A stretch of 64,000 nucleotides of DNA, from assembly GCF_010120715.1 (NCBI RefSeq), contig NZ_CP047591.1, forward strand, positions 3,038,001 to 3,102,000, read 5' to 3'. Shown here in pieces: positions 28,161-37,810 of this stretch. A program made the translations under genes and the position numbers. The notes beneath the pieces are model-generated. The model was not told where the DNA came from and made no database searches. It saw nothing but the letters and a program-made list of their open reading frames with translations. Numbering within the stretch: position 1 is the stretch's first letter; each line of letters opens with the position of its first letter. This DNA comes from Aminipila terrae (lineage in GTDB: Bacteria; Bacillota; Clostridia; Peptostreptococcales; Anaerovoracaceae).

Positions 28161-28757
28161 TTGTCAAAAAGAAACGAAGATAAAAAGACTTTAGAAGGAC
28201 TGTATTTTCATTTTTAATTTTTGATTGGGGATTTTCGTTTGTAGTGTGGGAGCTCTTTATAGTTTTAAGAAAAAATAGGCGTGGGTTTTATTATCGTAGC
28301 ATTAAGCATTTGCATTATAAAGCCTATACTTGGATTTTTGGTAGGTGAGCATCAGGATTTTCCAGCTGAACGTGTGGGCTCATACTATTTGGGTGTATCC
28401 TTCGAGTTATATTCGCTTATGTTCTTATGGCTGTCTTACATGGTATTACATAATGATACAAATTTCTCAAATATATTTTTAATTGGTGGAATTTTGGGAT
28501 ACATTGTGATTATGATTGTTCTCGTATATTATCGGTTTAACGTGGCAATTGGTAAATTTAAGAACAGGTCGGGTGCTCCTAATTATAAGATAATTGGAAT
28601 CATGACAATAGTAGGAGGATTTGCGTTAAATTATTTTACAGATAATATGGGGCAAGGCGTAAATGCAATCTTAATAACTTTTGGAACATTGGTGATATCC
28701 TATATATTTAGTATAGGTGGTGTTTTACTAATTGAACATATTTTTTCCCTAAATTAA
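28161..28757 (+). pseudogene. frameshifted multi-TM membrane protein, copy 2
   Basis: A TTG start at 28161 gives SKRNEDKKTLEG before the frame breaks (about 28200). The second frame reads SFLIFDWGFSFVVWELF, and the third, from about 28281, is open for 158 residues with four or more membrane helices (for example GIMTIVGGFALNYFT). Two frame changes near the N-terminus; the C-terminal part is intact. Sibling of the more damaged copy at 25706. Confidence 0.7.
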
Positions 28758-28776
28758 TAAAGAAATAAAGTCTTAA

Positions 28777-28869
28777 TTCTTTGTTCAGAACAGCAGGGGA
28801 GATGTTATAAAGCTGCTCAATGAAAACGGCGATATCATCAGGGAGTATGAATATGAGCCATTTGAATAA
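28777..28869 (+). pseudogene. RHS-core scar
   Basis: A 90-bp island nearly identical to the RHS core of the full-length gene: FFVQNSRGDVIKLLNENGDI, then REYEYEPFE and a stop. No RHS sequence on either side. It is a recombination scar marking the start of the next orphan module. Confidence 0.85.
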
Positions 28870-28947
28870 CAGTATAACTTATGCAAAGCATCAGGATGCT
28901 TATCATGTAGACCCAATGAAATATTTGGGAGAATAGGAAGAGGGAAA

Positions 28948-30006
28948 ATGAAGAAGTATAGATTAGAGAAGGCTATATGCTTGCTTATTTCTGTGATTAT
29001 CGTTTTTTCGGGTTGCAACACTGGTAGGGAAACACAAAAAGATTTAAATAGCAGTGAAACTTCAGAAAGTGCTGTTCAAAATCATTCCTCTGGAGATAAG
29101 ACTTCCAAAAGTGCCATTCAGAGTAATACATTAAATAATAATTGCTGGAAAAATGTAAAAAAGTATTCTGCCTATATCGGTAAAACGATCTTTAAAGTGT
29201 CAGAAGAACATGGAAATATGAATTATAACTGGTATGGAGATACCAACCAATCTGCAAATGCGATGGACAATGTGATATTCTATTTTCCAAAATTGGTTTG
29301 GAATAATTCGACTTGTTCAGCAGTAGCTGTTGAGGGAGATAATATTTTATCTGACAAAGTGCAAAGTTTCGATTCCAAGGATATGGAGACTTATTTTGGA
29401 ATAGGATATACCCATCACAATGCAGATGAAAGTGGAAAAGGTTATTATGAATATGATATTGATAATTTAAGAGTAATAATTTATGACACTCCAAAAGGGG
29501 GAATTGAGCCAGCAACAATGTATGTGCTTATAGAATCAATGGATGAGACTGCGGGAATTTCAGAGATAATGAGTAAAAACAGTGAAAATGCTAAGGTTTC
29601 TGAGCCACAGCTAAGAAAGGCAAGCAAATGGAATGGCGTTAGGGGATACATAAATAAAATTGGGAAAAGTAAGAAGGAAGTATTAGTTGATGGCGTTAGT
29701 TGGAAAGAAAATACAGCCTCTAACTATTATGAAGACCCGAACAGTAACATTGGATATACCTTTGATAAATCAGATATATGTTGTTACATATGTTTGCCTA
29801 TGAATCTTTTAATGAGTGCACAAAATAATGGAAAATTAGAAATGGAAGACATTGCAGAACATTTTAATCTGCCTTTTTCATGGTTTGTTTATGAGGATGT
29901 TGGTTATCAATATTACTTTGAGGATATCGTCGTTGGCATCCCGTCTGATATTAGAGGGCAGGTAAGTGAAAGTGCAATAATATCAATATCAAAAAGAACC
30001 AAATAG
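28948..30006 (+). CDS. lipoprotein of unknown function (orphan immunity candidate)
   Basis: 352 aa. Signal peptide with lipobox VFSGC (Cys about residue 24), then a Ser/Thr-rich linker and a globular part in which a motif of the form K-Y-S-A-Y-I-G-K...F appears once and a weaker related segment (WNGVRGYINKIGKSKKEV) begins the second half, suggesting an internal duplication. Located just after an RHS-core scar. A surface-anchored protein in this position could block toxins outside the membrane. No family recognised. Confidence 0.65.
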   Translation: MKKYRLEKAICLLISVIIVFSGCNTGRETQKDLNSSETSESAVQNHSSGDKTSKSAIQSNTLNNNCWKNVKKYSAYIGKTIFKVSEEHGNMNYNWYGDTNQSANAMDNVIFYFPKLVWNNSTCSAVAVEGDNILSDKVQSFDSKDMETYFGIGYTHHNADESGKGYYEYDIDNLRVIIYDTPKGGIEPATMYVLIESMDETAGISEIMSKNSENAKVSEPQLRKASKWNGVRGYINKIGKSKKEVLVDGVSWKENTASNYYEDPNSNIGYTFDKSDICCYICLPMNLLMSAQNNGKLEMEDIAEHFNLPFSWFVYEDVGYQYYFEDIVVGIPSDIRGQVSESAIISISKRTK

Positions 30007-30107
30007 TTGACATTTGAATAGTCGCAACGCAACAAAAAATTAGCTCTCCGGAGGCAGGGAACCTCGGGTATAATTGACTTAAGCAAAAATGAGGTGATTA
30101 AAAAGGG

Positions 30108-30221
30108 GGCTACGAGTATACCTACAAGTTGAAAGTTCCCACTGGGGGTGCGCATACACGTGTATATGGTCGGATTGGCGAAGACGGAACATTGATATTT
30201 GATTTGATAAAAAAGGACTGA
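30108..30221 (+). pseudogene. toxin-tail C-terminal remnant
   Basis: Open for 37 residues ending in a proper stop 11 bases before the next gene: KLKVPTGGAHTRVYGRIGED, then GTLIFDLIKKD. The V-P-x-G-G-x-H-T-R-V-Y pattern looks like the end of a nuclease-type toxin tail. It has no start and no RHS core, so it is a leftover of a module whose immunity gene survives. Confidence 0.55.
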
Positions 30222-30232
30222 GGTAGATTAAT

Positions 30233-30562
30233 ATGAAATTGACTCTTATTGAAGAACAATTTAACAAAATATTTGATTTTGAAGCATTACTTGAGCAATC
30301 AAAAAAATATATTGAAAAAGCATTGCAGAATAGTGAATCGAATTTTTTATCGGATGAAGCAAACATTGACGATGATTTGCTCAAAGAAATCAGGATTGAA
30401 TACAATAAAACGAGCATTTTTATTAATAATGCTGAGAGAATGCCGTATTTTAGGTTGGAATTCTATTTGCATAAGAGTGCTTCAGTACGCCCTATGTATA
30501 TTTATGAAATTGAGTTCAATTGTGAAGGCCAATTCGCTGATGAATATTTTCTTGAGTACTAA
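30233..30562 (+). CDS. immunity protein for the lost tail at 30.1 kb
   Basis: 109 aa, soluble and acidic, start at 30233 after GAGGTAG. Helical N-terminus (EEQFNKIFDFEALLEQSKKY), then a beta-rich end (FRLEFYLHKSASVRPMYIYE). It sits in the classic position directly behind a toxin-tail end. Family not recognised. Confidence 0.6.
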   Translation: MKLTLIEEQFNKIFDFEALLEQSKKYIEKALQNSESNFLSDEANIDDDLLKEIRIEYNKTSIFINNAERMPYFRLEFYLHKSASVRPMYIYEIEFNCEGQFADEYFLEY

Positions 30563-30650
30563 TGTGCTACTTTGTTTTGAACAATAAAAAATGAATGTAT
30601 GATTTAACATTATGAGGATGGACTAGACGAGTTCATCCTCATAGTTTTTG

Positions 30651-30760
30651 AGCTAACCACAGCTCCTGCTATAGAGCAGGCAGAATATGAACAGGAAATA
30701 GCCTTACTGGTAAGACACCAAATTCCTGGATAGCAACGTATTCATATCCAACAAATGGGG
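30651..30760 (+). pseudogene. degenerate RHS-core fragment
   Basis: CTAACCACAGCTCCTGCTATAGAGCAGGCAGAATATGAA-type sequence matches the STAPAIEETEYEYDKLGN part of the full-length RHS gene (about 19480-19540) but drifts into stops. Another scar between orphan modules. Confidence 0.65.
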
Positions 30761-30840
30761 TCACATTCACCTACATTGGTGATCATATGAAATAATTATT
30801 ATTCGTAACATACAACCCGTTAAATATGGAGGTAAATATC

Positions 30841-31491
30841 ATGAAGCAAAAAGTAGCTATTTTGTTAATTTTACTAATAGTTTCACTGACTTTCGCTGCT
30901 TGTAGTACTATAACTTCGGCTAACCAAGCAACAGCGGACTCTGACAGTAGTAAGCCTATTAGTATACCTGAATTTTTCAACGATCTTGGGAAGACTCTTA
31001 ATACATTGAAAAAGGAACATCCTAGGGATGAGATTCTTATTCAGAATGATGGATTGCCGGATTCTGCCACTGCAAGCTTTGGAGGATCTGAAGGTAAATA
31101 TGCATATTTCTTTTTCGATGGTCAAGACACTAATTTTGAAGATGTCATGGGCAAATACGGAAATCAATTAAAATGCTCTGGTTTTATAACAACCGCAGAC
31201 GTTCTTTCCCCAGAAATGGAAGATGACATGACTTTTTCGGATTTTTTATCATTGATAGGGGTATCCGATTATGAATACGGTTCTAAAGAAGGCTCAATAC
31301 AAGGGTGGTTAAATTTTAAATACAACAATATGGTCGTATGGATAAACACAAATGAAGCCACCACACACGGTGGCTGGGAATTTACGGCTATAGAAAGAGT
31401 CAAAAAAAGTGCTCCGGTTGTTATTTATGATGAAGAAATATATCATCAAAACTATAACCTAGCTAATACGGCTAGTCCGAGTGAACAATAA
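30841..31491 (+). CDS. small lipoprotein (orphan immunity candidate)
   Basis: 216 aa from the ATG at 30841 (GGAGGT site). Lipobox TFAAC (Cys about residue 21). The mature part begins with a Ser/Thr-rich linker, then GLPDSATASFGGSEGKYAYF and a mixed alpha/beta body. Second lipoprotein of the region, again behind an RHS scar. No catalytic motif recognised. Confidence 0.6.
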   Translation: MKQKVAILLILLIVSLTFAACSTITSANQATADSDSSKPISIPEFFNDLGKTLNTLKKEHPRDEILIQNDGLPDSATASFGGSEGKYAYFFFDGQDTNFEDVMGKYGNQLKCSGFITTADVLSPEMEDDMTFSDFLSLIGVSDYEYGSKEGSIQGWLNFKYNNMVVWINTNEATTHGGWEFTAIERVKKSAPVVIYDEEIYHQNYNLANTASPSEQ

Positions 31492-31570
31492 AAAGTAAAA
31501 GATTGTAGTGTGGCTTGATAGCATAATAGAATATAAAATGCATTAAGATAGCAGATGGAGGGGTTAGGTT

Positions 31571-31840
31571 TATTATGCTGCTATATTAGAAGAAATACAC
31601 AAAACCTTTGAAAACAGCTTAGATTCAACGCTTGTGTATGGTATAATAAACGCATGAAAAATACTTTATGCAAATGTTGAGTTTTGGCACATAAATACAG
31701 ATCTTTTTAAAGAACTTTGTTTACTGATTAATAAAATAACAAGGAAAGAGCTTAAACTTAACTGTGATTGGTTATATCCTGAAGAAGAGAGCGAATTTCT
31801 TGGTAGAATAGAGCATTTAAAAATTTTACTAGATAAATGA
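31571..31840 (+). pseudogene. broken soluble protein, likely former immunity gene
   Basis: Two overlapping frames read as one protein: ILEEIHKTFENSLDSTLVYG, then after a frame change near 31655 YANVEFWHINTDLFKELCLL and finally ILLDK with a stop. No start codon with a ribosome site is seen. It precedes a broken toxin tail. Confidence 0.5.
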
Positions 31841-31853
31841 TTATTTCGAAGAA

Positions 31854-32219
31854 TTGCAAATTATAATCTTGCTAAAAGTAGCAGCAAAGTTGTCAAGGGT
31901 GGTAGTAAGGCTGAAAACTACAGCACTTCAGAATTATTATCCTTTTAATGATGATGCATTAGGAGAAGTAAAAAGAGAATTTTTAATGCCTGGACAAAGA
32001 ATTGTTAGATTTGGAAAAATGAGTGGAAAATATTTTGCTACAGAAGGAAATCAGTTGCAAGTATATTTAAGAACCCAAGATACGTGGATGAAGTTGCTAA
32101 TTTAATAAAGCGATTATCAAAGGAACTGGTGGCGGCCGAGGTGCGGTCAAATAATTTATGAAACATCAAATGATGGAACTTACAAAATTATTGAGATTGT
32201 AACCGGACATAAATATTAA
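31854..32219 (+). pseudogene. broken RHS toxin tail, possibly TNT-like
   Basis: Starts with a Ser/Lys-rich RHS linker in one frame (NLAKSSSKVVKGGSKAENY), shifts, then reads YYPFNDDALGEVKREFLMPG and QRIVRFGKMSGKYFATEGN, close to the opening of TNT-type NAD+ glycohydrolase toxins (P-x-N-D-G-A...L-x-P-G-x-x-I-x-R-x-G...G-x-Y). Further shifts lead to an end reading YETSNDGTYKIIEIVTGHKY. At least two frame changes; not functional. The TNT call is moderate. Confidence 0.5.
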
Positions 32220-32230
32220 GGGGAATGGAT

Positions 32231-32560
32231 ATGAAAATGAAACATTTACTTTTAGAGGTTTATTGTGATTGTAAAGATAAAACCAAGCCTTTATACTGCA
32301 CTCACGGAATAGGATGGCCTGGAAGTCATTGTTTTGAAAACAATTGCAAGTATCTTAGTTATACAAATTGCCCAAATGAAATTGCGTATGCAGGTACTAC
32401 CGGTGTGGTTGAGAAAATAGAGCATTTTATAGGATTTGGCGGTGATATGTACCCAGAAAACTGTGATGAAGAAAGTGAAAGATTTCTTATACAGAAATGG
32501 CAAGAAATATGTGAGGAGAAAATTGCTGAAGCATACAAGCAATTTAAATCCAAATATTAA
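32231..32560 (+). CDS. immunity-like Cys-rich small protein
   Basis: About 109 aa. ATGs at 32225 and 32231 are both possible; the second has better spacing from AAGGGG. Soluble, with Cys/His-rich segments (YCDCKDKTKPLYCTHG, then HCFENNCKYLSYTNC) that could bind a metal. Directly follows a broken toxin tail, thus the expected immunity gene. Family not recognised. Confidence 0.55.
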   Translation: MKMKHLLLEVYCDCKDKTKPLYCTHGIGWPGSHCFENNCKYLSYTNCPNEIAYAGTTGVVEKIEHFIGFGGDMYPENCDEESERFLIQKWQEICEEKIAEAYKQFKSKY

Positions 32561-32608
32561 AACGCTCAACCCAGTGACAGCAATGCTTAATGCTTTAAAA
32601 AATTAATA

Positions 32609-34371
32609 AAGGAAACCTGACTGAAAAGAGCAAGTGGAATGAAAGCGACATGTATGGCGGCAGCAAAGGAGAAACGGATTATTACCGCTACAATGGATTT
32701 AACCAGCTTTCGGAGTTTGAGAAAGATACGGGATTATCCCAAAACGAGAAGTATTACTACTACTACAACGCCGACGGGCTTCGGGCAAAGAAGGTAAAAG
32801 AAGACCTTGGGGCAGAAAACGGTAGCGGAACGAGAAGTGCAGCCCTAGACAAGAACTCCGATGTTTCCGGAATGGCAACTCAGCTCACTGCACCTAAAAA
32901 AGCGTTTACAACAAATTACTATTATAACGGGGGCAAGCTTGTTCTTGAAACTGACGGAGAAGGAACGACTACCGCAAAGACCCTCCACGGAATCCATCTC
33001 ATCAAAAGAGAGGTCATGAACGTGCAGGGTATAGGCTTGACTCCCACTCAGGGGAGCTCATGGGGAACTTCTTCTAATGCTACACCTGGCAGTGCTGTGG
33101 ATAAGAACGGCAATATGACCTACTTCTTTGTTCAGAACAGCAGGGGCGATGTTATAAAGCTGCTCAATGAAAACGACGATATCATAAGGGATTATGAATA
33201 TGAACCCTTTGGAAAAGAGCAGGACGTAAAAACCAACGGCTACGGAGCAGATTATTACTCCGCTAAGTGGAAGCAGGAAGTAGAAGATAACGCCATTGAT
33301 AACCCCTTCCGATTTGGCGGAGAGTACAAGGACAATGAGTCGGGGAATTACTACCTGAGAGCAAGGTATTACGACCCTGAAACGCAGAGATTTACTCAGG
33401 AGGATACATATAAGGGTGATTATAAAGACCCAATGAGCTTGAATGCTTACGCATTTTGCAGCAATAATCCAATTGACAGGATTGACCCAAGTGGAAATAA
33501 GGACGCACCTGCTGGTTGGCATAAGGCACCAAAAAAGAAAGTAACAAAGGCTTCTTCTAGTAGTAGCACAAAGAAGAGTAGTTCTTCACGTAGTGCAAGC
33601 ACGAAGAAAAGCAGCTCGTCAGGTTCAGGTAAGAATACCAATAAAGCAAAATCCGGTTCCTCAAATGCAAACAGTACAGGTAAGTTTAATCTCGGAGGAA
33701 TAGGAACGACAAAGATTAGGAGCATTGGTTCAAAGTCAACGGCATCAACCAATGGTGGAGCAATCTCAATTAAAGCAAATACTGCATCTACGAGCACGAA
33801 GGTGAGGAATTCCGGTGGTAATAGCCCAAGCACTCCAAAATATCGATATTATTCAAATACAACGATAAAAGAGCTACCTTCGGAAAGCAAACTAACTAAG
33901 CTGGCAAAAATTGTAGAGGTAGATGTTGGAATGGGTACCGGACTTGAAGTTGGTGGCAAAGCTGGAGTTGCAACGGGTAAGTTAGGTGGTCACGTCGATG
34001 AGCTGTCTCTAAAAATTCAGGATGGAAATGCTAGCATTGGAAAAGAGATTAGCGGAGGGGCTAAAATAGGACTAATTGGTGATGGAAACGCAATGGAAGT
34101 CGGTGCCGATTATACAGTTTACAATAGCTATCTCCACAGTGATAATGCAGATCCATTAGTGGGTATTTATACAGATCCACATAGTCAAAAAGAGTCAACT
34201 TATGGCCTTACTGTAGGAAAAACAAGCATTATTGGAGCAACTAGTGGAAATAGTACCGATTTCAAAATACCAATAGGTGTCGGCGCTTATGCTGGAATTG
34301 GAGCGCATTGCTATGTTTCCATTAATGTTACCCATTTATCTGAATTTATAGATAGCGCTTTTGAGCCATAA
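32609..34371 (+). pseudogene. large orphan RHS-CT cassette with intact frame
   Basis: From 32609 the sequence is nearly identical to the full-length RHS gene from 19824 (KGNLTEKSKWNES) through the core end (YYLRARYYDPETQRFTQEDT), then diverges into its own tail. The 573-residue frame from ATG 32650 is unbroken, but it has no signal peptide, start region or ribosome site, so it is a silent cassette. Tail: Ser/Lys-rich linker, Gly-rich middle, then EVDVGMGTGLEVGGKAGVAT and an end with GVGAYAGIGAHCYVSINV. The Gly-rich, amphipathic tail and the membrane proteins behind it suggest a membrane-acting toxin. Confidence 0.85.
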
Positions 34372-34428
34372 TAAAGAATTGTAGTTACAGACAAAGCTGT
34401 GAAAGAGAAAGTATTAGGAGATGAAGAC

Positions 34429-34686
34429 ATGAAAGAAAAAAGCTTTATTATAGTTGGAGTAATTGGTATTACGATGTTTATTGTTGGCTTCACCAGTTAC
34501 TCAAAACTTCATACGATAATGTGCACTTTTGGTGAAATTTTATTTGGGTTATCTTTGCTCATGTTGGGGAAAAAAGTAAAAAACAAAAAACTTGCACTAT
34601 TTATTAGGATTTTCTCATGGTTCATAATATTTGTTTCGGTATTGATGTTAGTCTGCTATATGTTTTTGTTTAACAAATTGAGGTAA
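34429..34686 (+). CDS. three-TM membrane protein, putative immunity
   Basis: 85 aa from ATG 34429 (TTAGGAGATGAAG site). Helices around FIIVGVIGITMFIVGF, TFGEILFGLSLLML and SWFIIFVSVLMLVCYMF, with basic loops. Placed right behind an RHS tail with no soluble nuclease motif, so an integral membrane immunity protein fits. Function inferred. Confidence 0.55.
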   Translation: MKEKSFIIVGVIGITMFIVGFTSYSKLHTIMCTFGEILFGLSLLMLGKKVKNKKLALFIRIFSWFIIFVSVLMLVCYMFLFNKLR

Positions 34687-34688
34687 GT

Positions 34689-34901
34689 ATGGAAGATATA
34701 AAGGATTTGGCGATTATCTTGACATCGCTTTCTATAGCCCTGTTATTGTTTTACTTTAGGTATAAGTTTCCTCATTTTAACATGCATTTTAATTTTATTA
34801 ATCACTTTGCAATAAATGATTTTAACTATGACAAAGAGTGCAAAATTCATTCAAAGGGGGACATCGAAAAATTTAAGAGAAGGGCAGTTAATTTACTGTA
34901 A
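34689..34901 (+). CDS. small one-TM protein
   Basis: 70 aa, starting two bases after the previous stop, with one N-terminal membrane helix (IILTSLSIALLLFYFRY) and a charged tail. Weak ribosome site (GAGGTAAG within the previous gene's end). Likely co-expressed with the three-TM protein; role unknown. Confidence 0.45.
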   Translation: MEDIKDLAIILTSLSIALLLFYFRYKFPHFNMHFNFINHFAINDFNYDKECKIHSKGDIEKFKRRAVNLL

Positions 34902-35230
34902 AATTATCATTACTATAATAGCTCTCAATATATTTTTAATTATATATCTCTCTTGCCTTCTTCAATAATTCCGCCCACTAGAAATTTCAACAATTTCAGC
35001 AGATTACAAAATGCAGATTTGCCCAAGAATCAAAAGGGAGGTCACAGGCTTGGGCTACTGTGACCTTTCAAAAATATACAATAGGATTTCTGTAGAATTG
35101 ATTTTTCTGAAACTGTAGGCAAGGGATTGTTTTCTCATCTGGTACAGGTCACGGCTTCACCATTGAATTTGTGAATTAAAAGGTATCTTCAATGAAATTA
35201 TTTGGACTTATGTAATAATGGAATAGATAA
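34902..35230. other. gap with a terminator-like hairpin
   Basis: No gene. AGGTCACAG (35039-35047) pairs perfectly with CTGTGACCT (35058-35066), followed by TTC rather than a T-run. The remainder is AT-rich debris before the next orphan tail. Confidence 0.5.
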
Positions 35231-35977
35231 CCGAAGTCAATTCAGAAACCAGCACCAAAATCAACAACTAACAAAGATAATGGAAACGGTACAGTTACAA
35301 TAAAATACTATAGCCATGGCCAAACACAAACAATTACAGCAGATAAAAATGTTAATCCGAAGGCTATGGCACAAGGAGCATTGAGGGCATTAACTGATAC
35401 AGCACGAGTTGTATATGCAGATACGAAGGCAAACGAATATGCAAAACAGAACGCTGCAAACAGCATTGGCTCTTCATACTGTGGAACAAAAACTAAATCT
35501 GATTCTGCTACGACGCTTGGTAAAAAAACAGTAAACATTTATGCAACTACACTTGCTAATAACGATAAGTATAAAAACACATTAAATTATCAAGCGGGAT
35601 ACTTTGGGATGAGTGTTGCAATGATAGCAGGCTCAGCCGCTTTGGAGGGTGGAAGTGAAGCTCTTGGGGGAGCGGGTAATAAGACGGGTACAGAATTGAG
35701 TAGACCATATATAAGAAAAAGGGTCATTCAAGAGGTAGAAGCTAATGCACCTAAAACAGCAGATGGTAGATTTATTGACCCGAACACAGGTATGCCGATT
35801 GAGGGAAAATATGATCTGGGGCATAAGCCTGGAAATGAATTCTGGAGAGAAAAAGCTAAGGCCCAAAGTGAAGGTTTGACCCAAAAAGAATTCAATGATA
35901 GAATGAATAATCCGGATTATTACCAAATAGAAGACCCAATCTCTAATAGAAGTCATAAATACGAAATGCCAAAATAA
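35231..35977 (+). pseudogene. orphan toxin tail with GH-E family nuclease domain
   Basis: Homology to the tail linker at 22450 begins immediately after an in-frame TAA (35228-35230), at KSIQKPAPKSTT, and the frame is then open to 35977, including a 203-residue stretch from ATG 35366. No RHS core or ribosome site. After the shared spacer (NYQAGYFGMSVAMIAGSAAL) the end reads GKYDLGHKPGNEFWREKAKA, GLTQKEFNDRMNNPDYYQIE and NRSHKYE. The G-H and E residues and the N-N-P-x-x-Y-x-x-E-D-P end are typical of GH-E nucleases in the HNH/Endo VII superfamily. A silent but undamaged tail. Confidence 0.85.
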
Positions 35978-35991
35978 GGGAGGCGTAGAAA

Positions 35992-36459
35992 ATGGAAAAA
36001 ATATTTAAAGCAATTTTATCTGAAACAGACTTAGATTCATTAAAAAAACTAATAGAATCAGGAGAAAATGTTGATGCGCAGGACAAGGATAAACGGACTC
36101 CATTAATTCATGCTGCTATAGATAATAAAATCGATCTAGCAAAAGTATTAATAGAAAAGGGAGCCAACATCAATATCCAAGATTCATTAGGATATACACC
36201 ACTGCACTATGCAGCTCAAAACTATTACCTAGAGTTTGCAAAACTGCTTATTGACAATAATGCTAAAGTCGATTCTCAGGACATTCATGGCAACACACCT
36301 TTATTTAGGGCAGTATTTAATGCAAAGGGAAGAGGAGAAGTAATCAATTTATTGACTGAATGTGGAGCCGATAAAAATCTAGTTAATAATCATGGAATAT
36401 CGCCATTGCAATTAGCTAAAACAATAGCAAACTATGATGTAGCGCAGTTCTTAGAGTGA
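35992..36459 (+). CDS. ankyrin-repeat immunity protein
   Basis: 155 aa made of four to five ankyrin repeats (KRTPLIHAAIDNKIDLAKVL, LGYTPLHYAAQNYYLEFAKL, HGNTPLFRAV, HGISPLQLAKT). Start 15 bases after the nuclease tail with GGGAGGCG. No signal peptide. Ankyrin proteins are known as immunity partners of polymorphic nuclease toxins, so this should neutralise the GH-E tail by direct binding. Confidence 0.85.
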   Translation: MEKIFKAILSETDLDSLKKLIESGENVDAQDKDKRTPLIHAAIDNKIDLAKVLIEKGANINIQDSLGYTPLHYAAQNYYLEFAKLLIDNNAKVDSQDIHGNTPLFRAVFNAKGRGEVINLLTECGADKNLVNNHGISPLQLAKTIANYDVAQFLE

Positions 36460-36516
36460 TTTGTTTCGGTATTCAATGGACCCTATGTGCACAGTAAAAA
36501 TTTAAAAACATTTAAG

Positions 36517-36557
36517 CAGAGAAGTTAAACAAATGCTGTTTTTTCTTCTCTGTTTTT
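36517..36557 (+). terminator. terminator closing the RHS locus
   Basis: CAGAGAAG (36517-36524) pairs with CTTCTCTG (36545-36552), followed by TTTTTG. Confidence 0.75.
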
Positions 36558-36834
36558 GTTTTGTATGCCATTTTGTATCTGCAAATCAAACATCATTCAG
36601 TTGACTATGTTAAACTCTTTTTCTTCTATGTCCTTCATTTTTGAGTAAATCGGACTTTAAAACTAATCATTTTTTTAGAGTTAATATCACACACAAATTA
36701 GCCAGGCGCCCCCGGACCAAATAATACTTACCCACCTTTGTCCACTTGGTTGTCAGAGGATGTAATTCCAGGAGAGAGACTCATCAGTTGAGGTTGTAGT
36801 TGTAGTTCAGTTGCCAAACAGGAGGAAAATCAAA

Positions 36835-37123
36835 GTGAATAGACGAAAAGAAACCCACACAGTAGTCATATTAGACTACTGGAACACGAAACTTTGCGAG
36901 ATAACATTTGAAAATACACCAGCTGAGTTTCCAAAGCTCATGTGAAAAGTAAAGAAATATTGCAGCTAAAAAAAGAACCAGTATATGGACTGGAAAATGC
37001 TTATGGCTACGGTGGAGGTCTTGCCGTATGATTACTTGCAAAAGGATTCATCGTTAAAGATGTAAATTCTTCGTTTTCATATATTCCAAAGCAGCAGGGC
37101 GACCTTCTTGTGCTAAGGTAATT
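36835..37123 (+). mobile_element. IS110-family transposase remnant
   Basis: GTG at 36835 with AGGAGG upstream. The first frame reads RRKETHTVVILDYWNTKLCE, the start of the DEDD (RuvC-like) domain. After a frame change near 36940 it continues KEPVYGLENAYGYGGGLAV, a TGA, and KGFIVKDVNSSFSYIPKQQG. The order and spacing are those of the N-terminus of IS110 transposases; the C-terminal part is missing. A dead insertion at the border of the RHS locus. Confidence 0.75.
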
Positions 37124-37258
37124 TCAGCATATATTGAATTTACTCTTGCATATGGAATTTAACTTTTCATTTTAGCCTAAATACTCAGTACCAAATTTTA
37201 TATATTGAAAAATAAACATACGTTCTGAATAATGCAAAATATGAGAGGGTTTTCCAAG

Positions 37259-37380
37259 TGGATATTCTGCACATAGACGCAAATTCTGCCTATTTAAGCT
37301 GGACGGCAGTATCTTTAATGGAAAAAGGAATACCAAACAGATTGAGTATATATACAAGGACACGGAAAATTTCCGTATAA
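37259..37380 (+). pseudogene. N-terminal remnant of a Y-family DNA polymerase
   Basis: GTG-started frame DILHIDANSAYLSWTAVSLM followed by EKGIPNR, then loss of similarity. D-I-L-H-I-D-A-N-S-A-Y-L-S-W is the characteristic start (first catalytic Asp) of DinB-like polymerases. The remainder is gone. It is a different gene from the polymerase at 38122. Confidence 0.7.
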
Positions 37381-37810
37381 TATAAGCATAGATGAAATTG
37401 GATTAGCAATAGGCATCTATGCTTCTTTTTTTTTTGATAGGTTTGATTGGTCAAAGGTGTCAAATTTAGGAGGTATGCTCTGCCACAAAGTATTAATCAA
37501 CATACTTGCAAATCATTTGATGAAACAAGCTGGCCTTGCGCCTATGTAACCAACGAAAATGAACCGGCAGTGTAAGGATGTTGTATGTCCAGATAGTTGT
37601 GTTATGTTTAGGGTGACTTGGAAATGAGAGTTTTATTTTTGAAAAATATAGGAGAATCAAAATAGTAGTATTACGCTTGTAATAAGGACTTAAAAATAAA
37701 AGCATTTACATCCTTTTTATAAAGATATAAATGATGTAGAAATCCCCATTGCATATTAGCTCATGGTACCTGTTATATTAATATAACTTCTACACCTTTA
37801 TCAGCTAAAA
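37381..37810. other. gene-free decayed stretch
   Basis: AT-rich sequence without a supported gene. Short frames have no ribosome site or recognisable motif. Confidence 0.5.

Noticed and set aside
30249..30587. 112-aa frame overlapping the immunity gene at 30233 in another frame
   Set aside because: No ribosome site and basic nonsense composition. The 30233 frame has the start signal and the toxin-tail context.
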